A DNA stretch of 64,000 nt from Hygrocybe punicea (Eukaryota > Basidiomycota > Agaricomycetes > Agaricales > Hygrophoraceae). The DNA lies in contig OY744466.1 of NCBI GenBank assembly GCA_963556145.1, forward strand, positions 5,084,001 through 5,148,000. The letters run 5' to 3'. The first letter of the stretch is position 1; every line of letters begins with the position of its first letter. The notes beneath the pieces were generated by a model. The model did no database searches. It was not told where the DNA came from and saw nothing but the letters and a program-made list of their open reading frames with translations. Below are positions 9,747 through 21,975 of this stretch, in pieces. The translations under genes and the position numbers were made by a program.

Positions 9747-12615
9747 TCGAGGACCCGGAGATACCTCTCGGGAAGGACGCACCGGGAGATGAGAAGCTGC
9801 CACTCGAGAGCGACCACACCTATACCACGAACTATGCTTCCTATTTGCCGTTTCCCCTAGAAGAGGACTTATGTTTTTCTATCAATTTAGATTTCTCTTC
9901 GTCTCAGCCTCAGACTGCCGCCCAGTACATTTCATTGTTGACCGATGTACAAAATCAGATACGTACTACCGATACCCTTCCTTCGTCTTGTTCCATCTCC
10001 GCTCCCACGTCACCTATTTCTTCTTCAAATATTTGTAACAAAGCCCCTACTGAACACGCTACTTATATCTCGTATACCACCCCCCCTTCTAGGGACCTAA
10101 AAGGAGTCGTTACCAAGAAAAAGTATAAGAAGGTAGCCGATCATATCCGCCCAATTTCTACCACTCTCCCCGATGAATACTGAATCATACGCAAGATCAC
10201 CGGCGACCCGCTAGCCGATTTACCCATGCTCCCGACTCACCCACCCGACTTTACACCCGGCACCCGCTACACTCAGGAACGACACAACGCGATGCCGATG
10301 AACCCGGATGGATTCCTTTGGCCTGAGGAAGAGAAACTCGGCCACCATATCATCAAAACGCAAGAAGCCGCCTTCGCCTGGAACGAATCCGAGAAAGGCC
10401 AGTTCAACATGGACTACTTCCTGCCGATCCACATTCCCACCGTACCGCACGACCCGTGGGTCCATCACAATATCCCAATCCCACCCGGCATCCTTAACGA
10501 AGTCATCGGCATCATCAAAGACAAAATTAACGCCGGTACCTATGAACCCTCGAATTTGTCATACCGCTCCCGCTGGTTCTGCGTTTTGAAAAAGGATGGG
10601 AAGTTCCTTCGAATCGTCCATGATCTACAGCCGCTTAACGCCGTCACTATCCACGATCCCGCCGTACCGCCCATGACCGAGCACTTGGCCGAGGCCTTTG
10701 GTGGCCACTCTTGCTATGCTTCTGTCGACCTCTTCGTCTCTTTCGACCAACGCTTTGTCCACCCCTCGTCTCGGGACTATATGACGTTTCAGTCTCCACT
10801 CGGAACGCTTCAACTTATGCGGATCACTATGGGATACACAAATTCCCCGCAGATCCTACACGGTGACTCCACGTACATCCTCCATGACGAAATCCCTCAT
10901 CTTGCCGTTCCATATATGGACGATATTCCCGTCAAAGGGCCTCCAACCCACTACGAGCAACCCGACGGTACCTACGAGACCATACCCGAGAACCCGGCAA
11001 TCCGACGTTTCATTTGGGAGCACTTCCAAGGTGTCAACCGCGTCATCCAGCGTTTCCGCTATGTCGGCGGTACCTTTAACGGCAAGAAACTCGAGTTGTG
11101 TCGACCCTCAGTCATCGTTGTTGGCCACTGATGCACATATGAAGGAAGAGTAGCCAACGACTGCAAAGTACAGAAGATTCGCGATTGGCCACTGCCGACC
11201 AACCTCACCGAAGTTCGCGCCTTTCTCGGTATCTGCGGCATCTTGCGTATTTTTATCAAGGACTTCTCGCTCCACTCCCAACCCCTCGTCCGTCTTACCC
11301 ACAAAGGTATACCCTTCAAATTTGGTGAAGAAGAAGAGACCCCCGTTGACTACCTCAAAAACGCCGTCATTACATCCCCAGCGCTGCGCGCTATCGACTA
11401 CACGCGTGAATGGGAAGTGATTCTCGCCGTTGATTCATCCGTCCTTGAAGTCGGCTTCATTCTCATGCAAATCCGCACTGACAGAAAACGTTATCCGAAT
11501 CGCTTTGGTTCAATGTCGTGGAATGAACGCGAAGCCCGATACTCCCAGTCCAAGCTTGAACTCTATGGCCTCTTCAGGGCCCTCCGCGCCTACTGAATCT
11601 TCATCATCGGCGTCCGCAACCTCACCATCGAAGTCGATGCGAAATACATAAAAGGGATGCTCAACAACCCCGACATTCAGCCCAATGCAACGATCAACCG
11701 ATGGATAGCCGGCGTGCTCTTATTTGACTTTAGACTCGTTCATGTACCCGCTTCCGCACACGGTGCACCTGACGGACTCTCCAGATGCCCCCGCGCTGCA
11801 GAAGACCCCGAGGAGATTGACGACTCTGACGATTGGCTCGACCATTCCTACGGTTTCTTTATGGAAGTCGTCAACTACCGACCCGTCCCCATACCGTCTA
11901 AGCCGATTGCCGTATGCCGCCGCTGCTGTGCCACAGCCGACCGACTCCAAGAGTTACTGGCCATCCTCATCTACACAAATCAGGAAGCCGTTTCTGACAT
12001 ACCGCAATCCGATAAAGCCCACGCGGCCGACGTTTGTCTTGCCCTCGTCGAGACTTGGTTACGAGATCTAACCCGACCCGTGAACCTCATGGACGAAGAA
12101 TACCGTCTGTTCTTATGATACGCCCTTGAATTCTTCGTCACTGATAACAAGCTTTGGCGTAAAGACCGTCACGGAAAACACAAACTCGTCATACCGCCCG
12201 ACCACCGGCTTCAATTACTCAAAGACGCTCACGACTCTCTCGGTCATAAAGGCATATTCTCCGTCCGCGCCCGGCTGCTCGATCGTTTCTGGTGGCCGCA
12301 CCTCGACCACAATGTTAAGTGGTACGTCCAGTCTTGTCATCAGTGCCAAGTACGACAAATGCATTATCACCACATTCCGCCAACCGTCGCTACACCAGCC
12401 TCACTATTCCGCAAAGCATACATTGACACGATGTTTATGCCACGATCCGGCGGCTACCGGTACATTGTCCAAGCCTGTTGCTCCCTCTCCGCCTATCCCG
12501 AGTTCCGAATGCTACGCCGCGAGACCAGCTCGACCATCGGCACATACCTATTCGAAGACATCTTATGCCGTTGGGGCGCTCTCGAAGAAATCGTTACCGA
12601 CAACGGCAAGCCGTT
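9740..12615 (+). pseudogene. Gypsy pol: RT, RNase H, integrase N-terminal half
   Basis: One frame runs from 9740 to 12615 with four in-frame TGA codons (10181, 11129, 11594, 12116). The RT domain (about 10440-11220) shows SRWFCVLKKDG, LMRITMGYTNSP and the catalytic YMDDI. RNase H follows (about 11390-11740), with VILAVDSS, then a spacer ending in HVPASAHGAPDGLSR. Integrase begins near 12119 with an H-H/C-C zinc module (AHDSLGHKG ... CHQC) and the first two catalytic acidic residues (YIDTM and IVTDNG). The third (Glu) lies across the 8.6-kb insertion at 21193. At least one TGA (10181) sits where the family has Arg (EY-stop-II), consistent with CGA-to-TGA. Confidence 0.9.
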
Positions 12616-13470
12616 TAGTAGACCCAGTCGTTTTGGTTAACCCAATTGCAGTTAGAGCTGCAATTGGTAGGTACACATAGCGCAGTTATTGCCGCGGGGG
12701 TAGGTTGACCCAAATGACAGCTCTTGCTGTGGAAATGTGTTGGGGTAGGTTGACCCAGGTACAGCTCTTCCTGGTAAATGGCTGCAGGGTAGGTCAACCT
12801 GCTATCAGCTCTGCCATGTAGTGGGTTAACCTGGAGCAGCTATTGCTGGATACATGGGTTGACCCAGGGCCAGCAGTTCTTGCAATGTAGGTTCACCTGG
12901 CTCCAGCTGTTGCTGTGGGGTAGGTTGACCTGGCTCCAGGGATTGCTGCGGGGCAGGTTGACCTGGCTCCAGCTCTTGCTGCAAGATTGGGTTGACCAAG
13001 GGCCAGCCACTGCTGCAATGTGGGTGCATGTTGGTCCACAGGATTCAGCCACATCCCTGTCTGCTGGCACATATTTAATGTTGACAACACTGATGGCGCT
13101 CACACCAGCTGAAGCCATTGTTTGTTGAGAAACTGCCATTTCAATAATCAGAATCTCTCTGTCTGTACATCACATATATGTCCCATGTAATATAATTTGA
13201 AATTCAATTACTACATGCACAGGCAATAGCAACAATACAAAATTCTTCTTTTGCAACTGCCCAATATCTCATCCTTAGCCTCAGCTTGTACAGACACTCA
13301 TTATGCCCAATCACAATCTTTACCAACCTCAGAACCCACCGCACTTGGAATATTGTGCTTTTTATTTAATCTTACTTAATTCCCAATTTGAATCTATATC
13401 ACCTCATTACTCCTTAAAATGGACATCTAAATTTAATGACTATTCTATCCAGATACATAATTAAACTACC
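12616..13470. repeat. Left arm: TIR, 33-bp tandem repeats, AT-rich block
   Basis: After the TIR come about 33-bp units with the theme GACCTGGCTCCAGCTCTTGC (12650-13030), then an AT-rich segment without genes. The whole stretch is repeated in inverse orientation at 20345-21190, apparently without length change. Confidence 0.9.
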
Positions 13471-13800
13471 AAGGGCAGGAGGCAGGTGGGAGGAAGGTGG
13501 GTGGGTGTGGAGTTGGAGGAAGGTGGCAGTGGCAGTGGGAGGTGGGAGTGGGAGTGGGAGTGGGAGTGGCAGTGGGAATGGGACAAGGTGTAAGGAGGGA
13601 GGGGAGGAGGGAAGGGCAGCAGGGAGAGGGAGAGGGAGAGGGAGAGGGAGAGGGAAAGAGAGGGAAAGAGAGAGGCAGAGGCAGAGGCAGAGGCAGAGGC
13701 AGAGGGAGAGGGAGAGGGGAGAGGGAGAGGGAGAGGGAGGGAGAGAGGGAGAGGGAGAGGGAGAGGGGGAGGGAGAGGGAGGAGGAGTGGGATGGGTGGG
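13470..13800. repeat. GA/CT-rich minisatellite block
   Basis: GGGAGA/GGCAGA-type repeats occur here, mirrored at 20130-20340 in the other arm, where they are CT-rich on the plus strand. Copy number differs between arms. It would lie inside an intron or 3' region of the arm gene. Confidence 0.85.
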
Positions 13801-14131
13801 ATGTACATACCTCTGTCGTTCCCATCGTCCTCGCCCTCGTCATCTGCGTCTCCACCGTCCTCGTCCTCATCGTCTTCGTCTTCCCCTCCGCCGCCCTCGT
13901 CTTCGTCGTCTTCATCTGCGTCTCCACCGTCGTCGTCCCCGCCGTCCCCATCCCTGTCATTCCCGTTCCCATCGTTCTCATTGTTGTCATGGTCGTTGTT
14001 GTCATCGCCATCTGCGTCTCCGTCCCCGTCCTCATCCTCGTCATTTCCTGGATGGTTTTCGTCGTCCCCCGGACAGTCGTCGTCATCCCTCTGACGGTCG
14101 TCGTCGTCTCCATCGTCCTGTCGTCCCGTCG

Positions 14132-14563
14132 CTATCCCTCTCTGTCCCCGTCGTCGTCCCCTGGCTGGCCGTCTGCGTCCTCGTGGTCTCTGTCCTCATC
14201 GTTGCCGCTGTGGTTGTCTTGGCAATCTGTCCTGGCTGGGAGCATCCTCATACCCGGCCTCGCGGCCTCGTTTACGCCATCCTTGAGGTGGCCGTTTTCA
14301 TCCGCTTCCGTTCTGTTTGCTGGCGCGTTGTGTTCTGCTGTTGGGTGTTCGGATTCGCCTGTTTGGCGTGGGGTAGCTGCAAAAGGTCAACAATTAGCAA
14401 AGAATACAAAAAAGTTAAAGTCAGAAATTTACCTCGGGTGCTCCTCTGCACCCGTCTCCCGTTGTTGACGCATTGTTGAAAACAACGAGTCGAAGCTTGA
14501 ACTCACGCGGGAAAGCCAACCGGCAGTTGCCGCTTTCCCAAACGGGTTCGAGTTGCCATACAT
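14132..14563 (-). pseudogene. Foldback low-complexity gene, element 1 left arm
   Basis: The first exon (14563-14433) starts ATGTATGGC and encodes NPFGKAATAGWLSRVSSS, then a stretch ending TGAEEHP. The intron 14432-14377 has donor GTAAATTTC and acceptor TTTTGCAG. Exon 2 matches that of the 37582-38114 copy but lacks two bases near its start (AAACAGG against AAACACAGG), which breaks the spliced frame. Downstream the DNA keeps the Asp/Glu/Asn-coding triplet repeats to about 13810, where the shared GTATGTACAT donor occurs. Function unknown; it is transcribed outward, toward the element end, if expressed. Confidence 0.55.
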
Positions 14564-15039
14564 GGAAGTGTGGCTGATGCTTTTGGATCTTCTAGCATGC
14601 ACACCAATGCATGCATACCCAAAGTGAGATCCTCAAAAGATGTAAATATGGTATACCTACTCTCATGTCAATTTTTATATTTTATTCGGCCCTCCATCAA
14701 GAGCTATTCACAATTTATTGCATTTCCTCTGCCAGAATTGGACCTTTAATGATATAACTTCGTCTTAAAAATCTGAAATTAATCTAAGGAGTACTTGAAT
14801 AAGTACTCATTGTTGTACAAATAAGTGCCTGATTGTTGGTGGACCCGGACCTATATTGCAGCCAGCAAATGCACAGAATTTTGCATTGTGGCTGACCCAT
14901 CAGCCGCAGTCCAAACTGCTGCTTTGAACCTGGTGGTTCTTGGCTACAACAGATGTCTGGGACCACCAAGTGCCAGGCACTGATTATCAATACAATAGAT
15001 ACTTTACATAGTAGTTTCACACATCAGGAGTTCCAACCT

Positions 15040-15390
15040 TTAGTTGAGAACTAAAGTGATTTCTAAAGTTAGCAGAAAAATATAATCTTTAGATTTACAT
15101 TTAGGCCTAGCCTAAATATTAAATTTAAGTCATGAATAAATACACATCTAAATCATTTATTTATTTTCATCTTTAGCTTATTCTTTCAATCAAAATAATT
15201 ATCCGATCTAAATTGTAAGGGGAAAGCATAATTTAGTTTCAAGTTTACTCAAAATTTCTAGTCCAAATTTAGGCATCACTTAAAGGCAGACCAAAATTAA
15301 AACTTTTAGTAGGATTAAAATAATAAATTTAATAGTTATCAAAATATAAGATTTCGGCAGCTATTTAAATTCAAAGTTGCCATCAGATCT
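15040..15390. repeat. Inner AT-rich inverted repeat, left copy
   Basis: An AT-rich segment with a diverged inverse copy at about 18900-19290. Shared stretches include TTATTTATTCATGACTTAA in opposite orientation. No gene is seen. Confidence 0.75.
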
Positions 15391-15803
15391 AAAGCTATTG
15401 CCCGCGCCATCGCCCACCCGTCGCCCACTCATCGCCCACCCTTTGCCCGCCCGCCACCCACCCATTGGTCATCATTGTTCCGTGGGCTTTGAGGGCGTCC
15501 TACTATTCACCGACATTAATTGGCACGGCGCCAGGCAGGGCCTAGGTGATGGCAGAGGCAGGGAGCCTTGATGGCATGGGTGAGGGAGATGGCATGGGCA
15601 AGGAGATGGGTATGATGGCGTGGGACGCAGCCCACCATCGTCCACCCGTTGTCCATCCATCGTCTGCCCATCTCCCAATGGACCAAATCATATGACCTCA
15701 CGAGCCCAGCTCCAACGTCAATTGACGTGGTGGTGGGGTTCGTGAGGTGATGACAGAGGTAGGGGATGGTGGGCAATAGGGGCGGGTGAGGGAGATGGCG
15801 TGG
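15391..15803. repeat. GA/CC-rich minisatellite, left of the solo LTR
   Basis: GGGAGATGGCGTGGG-type units and CCCACC runs with no gene. The same repeats resume at 17445 on the other side of the solo LTR, showing that the LTR inserted into this array. Confidence 0.75.
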
Positions 15804-17444
15804 TGTTACGGATCGCTTCTGCAGCGGGCTCCGGCAACAATCAACTTAACTAAGAGGGGGGTTTCCAGGGGAGAAGACAGCAGTTTTCATTGTTGCTTAT
15901 AGCTAAGACAACACTGCTAACAGGGGGGGTCATTGCGAGCCGTGGGGGTTACTCAAAACAAGATGAGTCTGCCCCAAGAACCAGACTAAACGTAAAGAAA
16001 GGAAAAGAAGAAAAAGTCCGAACCAACAACAAGAACAGTATATATAGTGACTGGTCTTGAGGGGAGGTAAATAGAAATACAACCATGAAGCCACAACATG
16101 TCCAACTCTACCATGTGTTCACCATGAGGCGTACTCATGTCGATGTTCTCGCGATCCAACTGGAGGCCCGGGTGTCATTGAGGATAGAAGAGGTCCAGAT
16201 GACTCGGATGATTTGTCATCGGATCATGTGACATGCAGAATTGCCAATTCGGGGTCTACACTTGCTGTAATGGGCAAGTACGCAGTTTGGCAAGTGCATT
16301 GCATGGTCGGGTCGAAGATGGATATCGTCCAGTGTAGGATTGGTGATGAGAGTGTCTTGAGGTAGCAGGGACATAGCGACAAGGTCGGTATAAAGGAAAA
16401 CAAAGGAATGTATGGAGGGAAAACCAACTAGGATGGTGGGATAGTCGAGGTCAGACATGTGAACAGCATAAGCTGTACCGGATGACGATGTCTGTGTCAA
16501 TGACGTATCGAGGGGTGATGTCTTGTCCTGTCTGTGGAACAATGCAGTCCACCTGATGTTGGTATTCATCCAAGAAAGGGTATTGTTGTAAACGAGTGTG
16601 GGAGATATCAAGGTTATAGATGGAAAAGGGTAAATGAATGTGGGTCCAGGTTTCGAGTCATGGCACAGGTGACAAGCTGTGGGAACAAGTCGTCGGGTAC
16701 TGCAATGAAGCGATGTCGTGCGAACAATATGCGATAGGGGTTGGTTCACTGTTTGGGAAGTCGTATGGTCTGTGGTCGAAGTCCAAAAGAATGTGCTTCG
16801 GCGATGGTCGGATTAGAGAGAACAGTGAAATGTCTTGTGATCGGGGATTGTTCAGAGTTCGCATGCAGGTGAGGAATGTCGTCGGATCGTCAGGGAGGAT
16901 AATGGTAGGCACAGGGTACGAAAGTGGAAACCATATATCCAGGTATGGCAATTGTCAATTACGTGTCGATATATTGTCGAGGTGGAAGTCGGAAGTATCG
17001 ATGGCAGAAGGGTTTCGGTACCGATGCCAAAGATAGATCATAACAAGGTAAAAACCGATCAGGAAGGTGATGGCGATACTGCCAATGATGATTACGGTAA
17101 TTAGCTGTGTTGGGAGTACAGCCATTGTAAATCGGTTTGTCGTGGGATGAAGTCAACAATATGTCAGGGTGAGGGAAAAGACAATAGCAATGATGTCCAT
17201 CGGCAAGGAGACTATTCGGGTACAGCAAGGTAACGTGGGGATGTGTCCATGGTCGGTCTGGATTGTTCTAGAAGAAAAGAGAACAAGGACAAGAAAATAC
17301 AAGGATGTCCGAATGAAGAAACAACGACGTTGAAAAGAATACAAAGGACAAAATGAAATGAAAAAGGAAGGTGTGCAGTGCAGAATCGTCATGGTGGGTA
17401 ACGGAATGGGCATCGGGGTTGGAAGCGGAGTTGGAAACGTAACA
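15804..17444. mobile_element. Solo LTR, 1641 bp
   Basis: It starts TGTTACG and ends CGTAACA, perfect inverted LTR tips, and is flanked by the 5-bp duplication CGTGG (15799-15803 and 17445-17449). It is nearly identical to 55102-56753, which differs by an 11-bp tandem duplication and a few substitutions. Minus-strand frames of 177 and 89 codons are kept in both copies but show no recognisable domain. No internal region is present, so this is an LTR-LTR recombinant. Superfamily cannot be told from the LTR. Confidence 0.92.
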
Positions 17445-18880
17445 CGTGGGCAGGGGGAGATGGTGGGGGCATGATTGGATGGGAGCGGAGAGGTGTGGGT
17501 GACGGAGATGGCGGCAGGGGGAGATGGTGGGGAGATGGCGTGGGTGATGGCGTGGGTGACGAGGGTGAGGGAGACGGCGTGGGGTGTGGGTGAGGGAGAT
17601 GGCGTGGGGTGTGGGCAAGGGAGATGGCGTGGGCAGGGGAGATGATGGTGGCGGGGAGACGGCGTGGGCGACAAGGGAGATGACGTGGGGTGTGGGCGAG
17701 GGAGAGGGAGATGATGGGATGGGAGAGCGGGGAAGGGAGATGGCGTGGGCACAATGCGATGGGAGGCCGGGGAGAGGGCGTAAGCGGTGGGGGTGGTGTG
17801 GGCGACGAGGGTGAGGGGGATGACATGGGGTGCGGGCGAGGGAGGTGGCATTTGGCGTGGGCAGGCGTAGGCAGGTGATGTGGCGTGGACGAGGGAGATG
17901 GTGTGGATGAGGGAGATGGTGTGGACGAGGGAGATGGCGTGGACGAGGGAGATGGTGTGGGCAGGGAGACAGGGTGGATGTGAGGACGATGGGCGCGGGC
18001 GATGGGATGGGCGGCGGAGGTGGCCCGGGTGGAGATGGGAGCGAGGGCAATGGAGATGGGCGTCATGCGTGGGCAGGGGGAGGTCGTAGGAGGTCGTCGT
18101 CATCGTCCTGCCGCTGCTCAACGGCTACTTCACTTGTGATGGTGATGGCAGTGGTGGTGGTGATACTGCCGTTGCCATCGTCATCTTGCCGCTGCCGGAT
18201 GGTGGTGGAGATCTTGTCGCCATTCCGTGGGGCCATTGCCGTCGTTGTCGGCATCGTCGTCATCCATCGTCGTGGTGGTGGTATTAGTGGTTGAGGAAGT
18301 GATGGTGGTGGTGAAGGTGGTGGTGAATGCCACTGCCGTCGTCCCCTCACTGGCCGGTATTCATACTCGACGGCAGCGGTCGTGGTCGTGGTCGTGGTCC
18401 ACTGGGCCCTCATTATCGTTGCCACCGTTGGATTAATTGGGGCGACGGGTGGGAGGGAGGTATGGTCGGCGATGGCTGGGCGATGAGCGCGCCCGATACC
18501 TGACACCCCCGTTCCGCCGCCGCCGTCGTCGTCGTCGTTGTCGCCTTGCTGCTGCCTGTTGGCAGTGGAGGTCATTGCCATCATCTGGCTGTGGTGGGGT
18601 GGTGGTGCCGCCACCAATACCGCCGTCTTTGTCGTCCTCATCGCCGTCCTTGTCTGCATCGTCACCGTCATCCATCATCTGTCATTGTCATCGCCACCAC
18701 TCCTCCGGCCTTGCTGGTGATGACCGTCATTGTCAGTATCGTTGTTTTTCTTGTTGTCTTCATAGTTGTTGTTGTTGTGACTTGTGACTGAACTAGCACT
18801 TACCCGATCCGGACCCGTCGAAGACGATGGCATCGTCTTATCTTAACGTGCACGTGGGCAGCGAGTGGCGATGGGTTGGC
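17445..18880. repeat. GGGAGATGGCGTGG minisatellite and triplet-rich region
   Basis: From 17445 to about 18060 imperfect units of GGGAGATGGTGTGG type dominate. From 18060 to 18880 GTC/GTG/GCC triplets give open frames on both strands that look like repeat artefacts. I see no gene. Confidence 0.7.
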
Positions 18881-19582
18881 GATGAGTGGGTGATGGGAGT
18901 GTACAATCACTTTAGTTCTGACGGAATCTTAACTTTTGATAACTCCCAAAATGGTACATTTTGATACCCAATAAATTAAATATTTTAATTTCATCGAAAT
19001 TGTAACTTTCAGTTTGTCTTTAAGTGATGCCTGAATGTGGACTAGCAAACCAGAGTAAACTCAAATCTAAATTATACTTTCCCTCCACACTTTAGCACTG
19101 ATTATTATTTTGATTGCAGGACTAATCTAAAGGCAAGAGAAAAGAATTAATTTAGACATTTATTTATTCATGACTTAAATTCAATATTTAGATTTGGCCC
19201 AAATGTAAATCCAAGGATTATATTTTGCTGCTAACTTTAGAAATAACTTTAGATCCCCACTAAATGTTGAAATTCCTGATGTGTCACGATTATTCTCATA
19301 TTTTTCAGAGCAATATTGGTAAAGTTGCACTTTAAGGGTCTGAATTTGGCAGGGAGGAATTAATGAATCATGGATATCTATCTATGTAGGCCACAATAAA
19401 ATACAAAATTTGGGGAGGATGTAGTTAGAGGCTAATTCTATCCCTACATAGTCTTAAATGTGTTACACAGTTGTTGTGCTCCATGCAATTACACTGAGAA
19501 AAGTGAGATCTTGGTGACATATAAGGCAATTCGCACCCGTTTGGGCAATCGGCAACCTCCGGCGTGGGTCCCGTAGTCCACG

Positions 19583-19899
19583 ATGCGTCCACGAGAACGA
19601 CGACGGCAACAACATCAAGTAGAAGGTAAGTACAATTCTCAAAACTTACTATCTATTACTATGCTAACTCATAATGTTATTTTTATGTAGAAGTTGCTCA
19701 CTGCCGCGCCGGGAATGCCCCGCAACAGGCCACGTCACGTCAACATCCAACTCAAGGGCCGAAACGACAGATAGCAGGCAACGACGACGACAAAGACGAC
19801 AAGCGCAGAGATGGCCAGCCAGGTGACGACGACGGGACGGAGAGGGATAGCGACGGGACGACAGGACGACGGAGACGACGACGACCGTCAGAGGGATGA
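19583..19899 (+). CDS. Foldback arm gene, second type (83 aa, spliced)
   Basis: ATG at 19583 begins MRPRERRRQQHQVE. A 65-bp intron (19626-19690) has donor GTAAGTA and acceptor TTATGTAG. Exon 2 is rich in Asp, Arg and Gly and stops at 19899. Element 2 keeps the same 43-nt first exon (35995-35953, MRPREQQQQQNQVE) and the same splice sites, which argues for a real transcript. Upstream and in another frame lies GNSHPFGQSATSG, resembling the start of the other arm gene, so the true frame is uncertain and the two arm genes may share an ancestor. Beyond the stop the DNA stays Asp/Glu-coding in another frame (to about 20116). No known domain. Confidence 0.4.
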
Positions 19900-20129
19900 C
19901 GACGACCGTCCGGGGGACGACGAGGACGAGGACAGGGATGGAGACGCGGATGGCGATGACAACAACGACCATGACGACAACGAGAACGACGGGAACGGGA
20001 ACGACAGGGACGGGGACGATGATGGCGGAGACGCAGATGAAGACGACGAAGACGACGAGGACGAGGACGGCGGAGATGCAGACGACGAGGGTGAGGACGA
20101 TGGGAACGACAGAGGTATGTACATCCAAC

Positions 20130-21190
20130 CCATCCCACTCCTCCTCCCTCTCCCTCCCCCTCTCCCTCCCCCTCTCCCTCTCCCTGCTGCCCTTCCCTCC
20201 TCCCCTCCCTCCTTACACCTTGTCCCATTCCCACTGCCACTCCCACTCCCACTCCCACTCCCACCTCCCACTGCCACTGCCACCTTCCTCCAACTCCACA
20301 CCCACCCACCTTCCTCCCACCTGCCTCCTGCCCTTGGTAGTTTAATTATGTATCTGGATAGAATAGTCATTAAATTTAGATGTCCATTTTAAGGAGTAAT
20401 GAGGTGATATAGATTCAAATTGGGAATTAAGTAAGATTAAATAAAAAGCACAATATTCCAAGTGCGGTGGGTTCTGAGGTTGGTAAAGATTGTGATTGGG
20501 CATAATGAGTGTCTGTACAAGCTGAGGCTAAGGATGAGATATTGGGCAGTTGCAAAAGAAGAATTTTGTATTGTTGCTATTGCCTGTGCATGTAGTAATT
20601 GAATTTCAAATTATATTACATGGGACATATATGTGATGTACAGACAGAGAGATTCTGATTATTGAAATGGCAGTTTCTCAACAAACAATGGCTTCAGCTG
20701 GTGTGAGCGCCATCAGTGTTGTCAACATTAAATATGTGCCAGCAGACAGGGATGTGGCTGAATCCTGTGGACCAACATGCACCCACATTGCAGCAGTGGC
20801 TGGCCCTTGGTCAACCCAATCTTGCAGCAAGAGCTGGAGCCAGGTCAACCTGCCCCGCAGCAATCCCTGGAGCCAGGTCAACCTACCCCACAGCAACAGC
20901 TGGAGCCAGGTGAACCTACATTGCAAGAACTGCTGGCCCTGGGTCAACCCATGTATCCAGCAATAGCTGCTCCAGGTTAACCCACTACATGGCAGAGCTG
21001 ATAGCAGGTTGACCTACCCTGCAGCCATTTACCAGGAAGAGCTGTACCTGGGTCAACCTACCCCAACACATTTCCACAGCAAGAGCTGTCATTTGGGTCA
21101 ACCTACCCCCGCAGCAATAACTGCGCTATGTGTACCTACCAATTGCAGCTCTAACTGCAATTGGGTTAACCAAAACGACTGGGTCTACTG
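20130..21190. repeat. Right arm of foldback element 1
   Basis: Inverse copy of 12616-13800: CT-rich block, AT-rich block (20345-20660), 33-bp tandem repeats (20800-21150), and the TIR ending at 21190. Confidence 0.9.
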
Positions 21191-21192
21191 AG

Positions 21193-21975
21193 CCGTTCAT
21201 AGAAGCGCTCGACTATCTCGCCCCCCGCTATGGTATCCGGCACATCCGCATTTCGCCCTATAACTCACAAGCGAACGGACCCGTTGAGCGTCGCCACCTA
21301 GATGTCCAGGAGGCCATTATGAAAAGTTGTGACGGAGATGAAAAGAAATGGCACACCGTTACCCATTCCGTATTTTGGGCTGAACGGGTCACTACACACA
21401 AAAGCCTCGGATACTCGTCCTACTACATCGCACACGGAGTAGAACCGCTTTTTCCATTCAATTTTGCCGAAGCTACGTACATGGTTCTGACGCAAGATAT
21501 GATGTCTACGACCGACCTCATAGTCATCCGCGCCCGACAACTTCGTAAACGAGAAGCCGACCTCGATTGGGTCAAAGAAAAGCTTACCAAATCTCGGCTC
21601 GCGTCCACCTGGCAATTCGAGCAGAAATATGCCAACACGATCAAAGTTTTCGACTTCGAACCTGGTAACCTCATTCTCGTCCGAAATTCACGTATCGAAA
21701 TGTCTCTCGATCGTAAAGCAAAGCCGCTGTACTTTGGACCCCTGGTCGTCGTCAGGAAAACAGAAGGCGGATCCTACATACTCACCGAACTCGACGGTGC
21801 GGTTTCTAGATCCCGATTTGCCGCTTTCCGAGTTGTACCCAACCACACCCGCTCAAAAATATCGATACCGTTGGACGATTTCTTACAACACCCCGATACC
21901 GACGATACCGATTCAAACGATCTTGATGATCCGACGTACCCGCCCTCCATAGACTCCTCACCCGACAACGATTAA
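21193..21975 (+). pseudogene. Gypsy integrase C-terminal half
   Basis: This continues the integrase frame after the foldback insertion. It contains the third catalytic residue in the conserved NSQANGPVERRHLDVQEAI region, then a basic helical segment, then the C-terminal GPY/F-like domain around KPLYFGPLVVVRKTEGG. It ends in an acidic tail and TAA at 21973. The downstream half alone has no open-frame defects, but it lacks a start and its catalytic partner residues are 8.6 kb away. Confidence 0.88.

Larger units (their letters stand above)
12616..21190. mobile_element. Foldback element 1 (8575 bp), inserted in integrase
   Basis: The element begins TAGTAGACCCAGTCG and ends CGACTGGGTCTACTG, a TIR that continues through TTTTGGTTAACCC. 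It is flanked by 7-bp duplications AGCCGTT (12609-12615 and 21191-21197). Removing it joins the integrase catalytic core in frame. Arms of about 2 kb are inverted copies of each other; the outer 850 bp encode an identical 99-codon frame on opposite strands (12840-13139, 20667-20966). The centre (about 14600-19500) has further nested inverted AT-rich blocks and GA-rich minisatellites, and contains a solo LTR at 15804. No transposase or other mobility gene is recognisable. Confidence 0.9.

Noticed and set aside
12840..13139. 99-codon frame, identical on the other arm at 20667-20966
   Set aside because: It runs through 33-bp tandem repeats; identity follows from the inverted arms, and the period being a multiple of three keeps the frame open. 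No other coding sign.
17153..18121. 322-codon His/Pro/Ser-rich minus-strand frame
   Set aside because: It crosses the solo LTR boundary at 17444 into a GA-rich minisatellite, so it cannot be one gene.
21298..21674. Minus-strand frames opposite integrase
   Set aside because: Shadow frames of the integrase C-terminal half.
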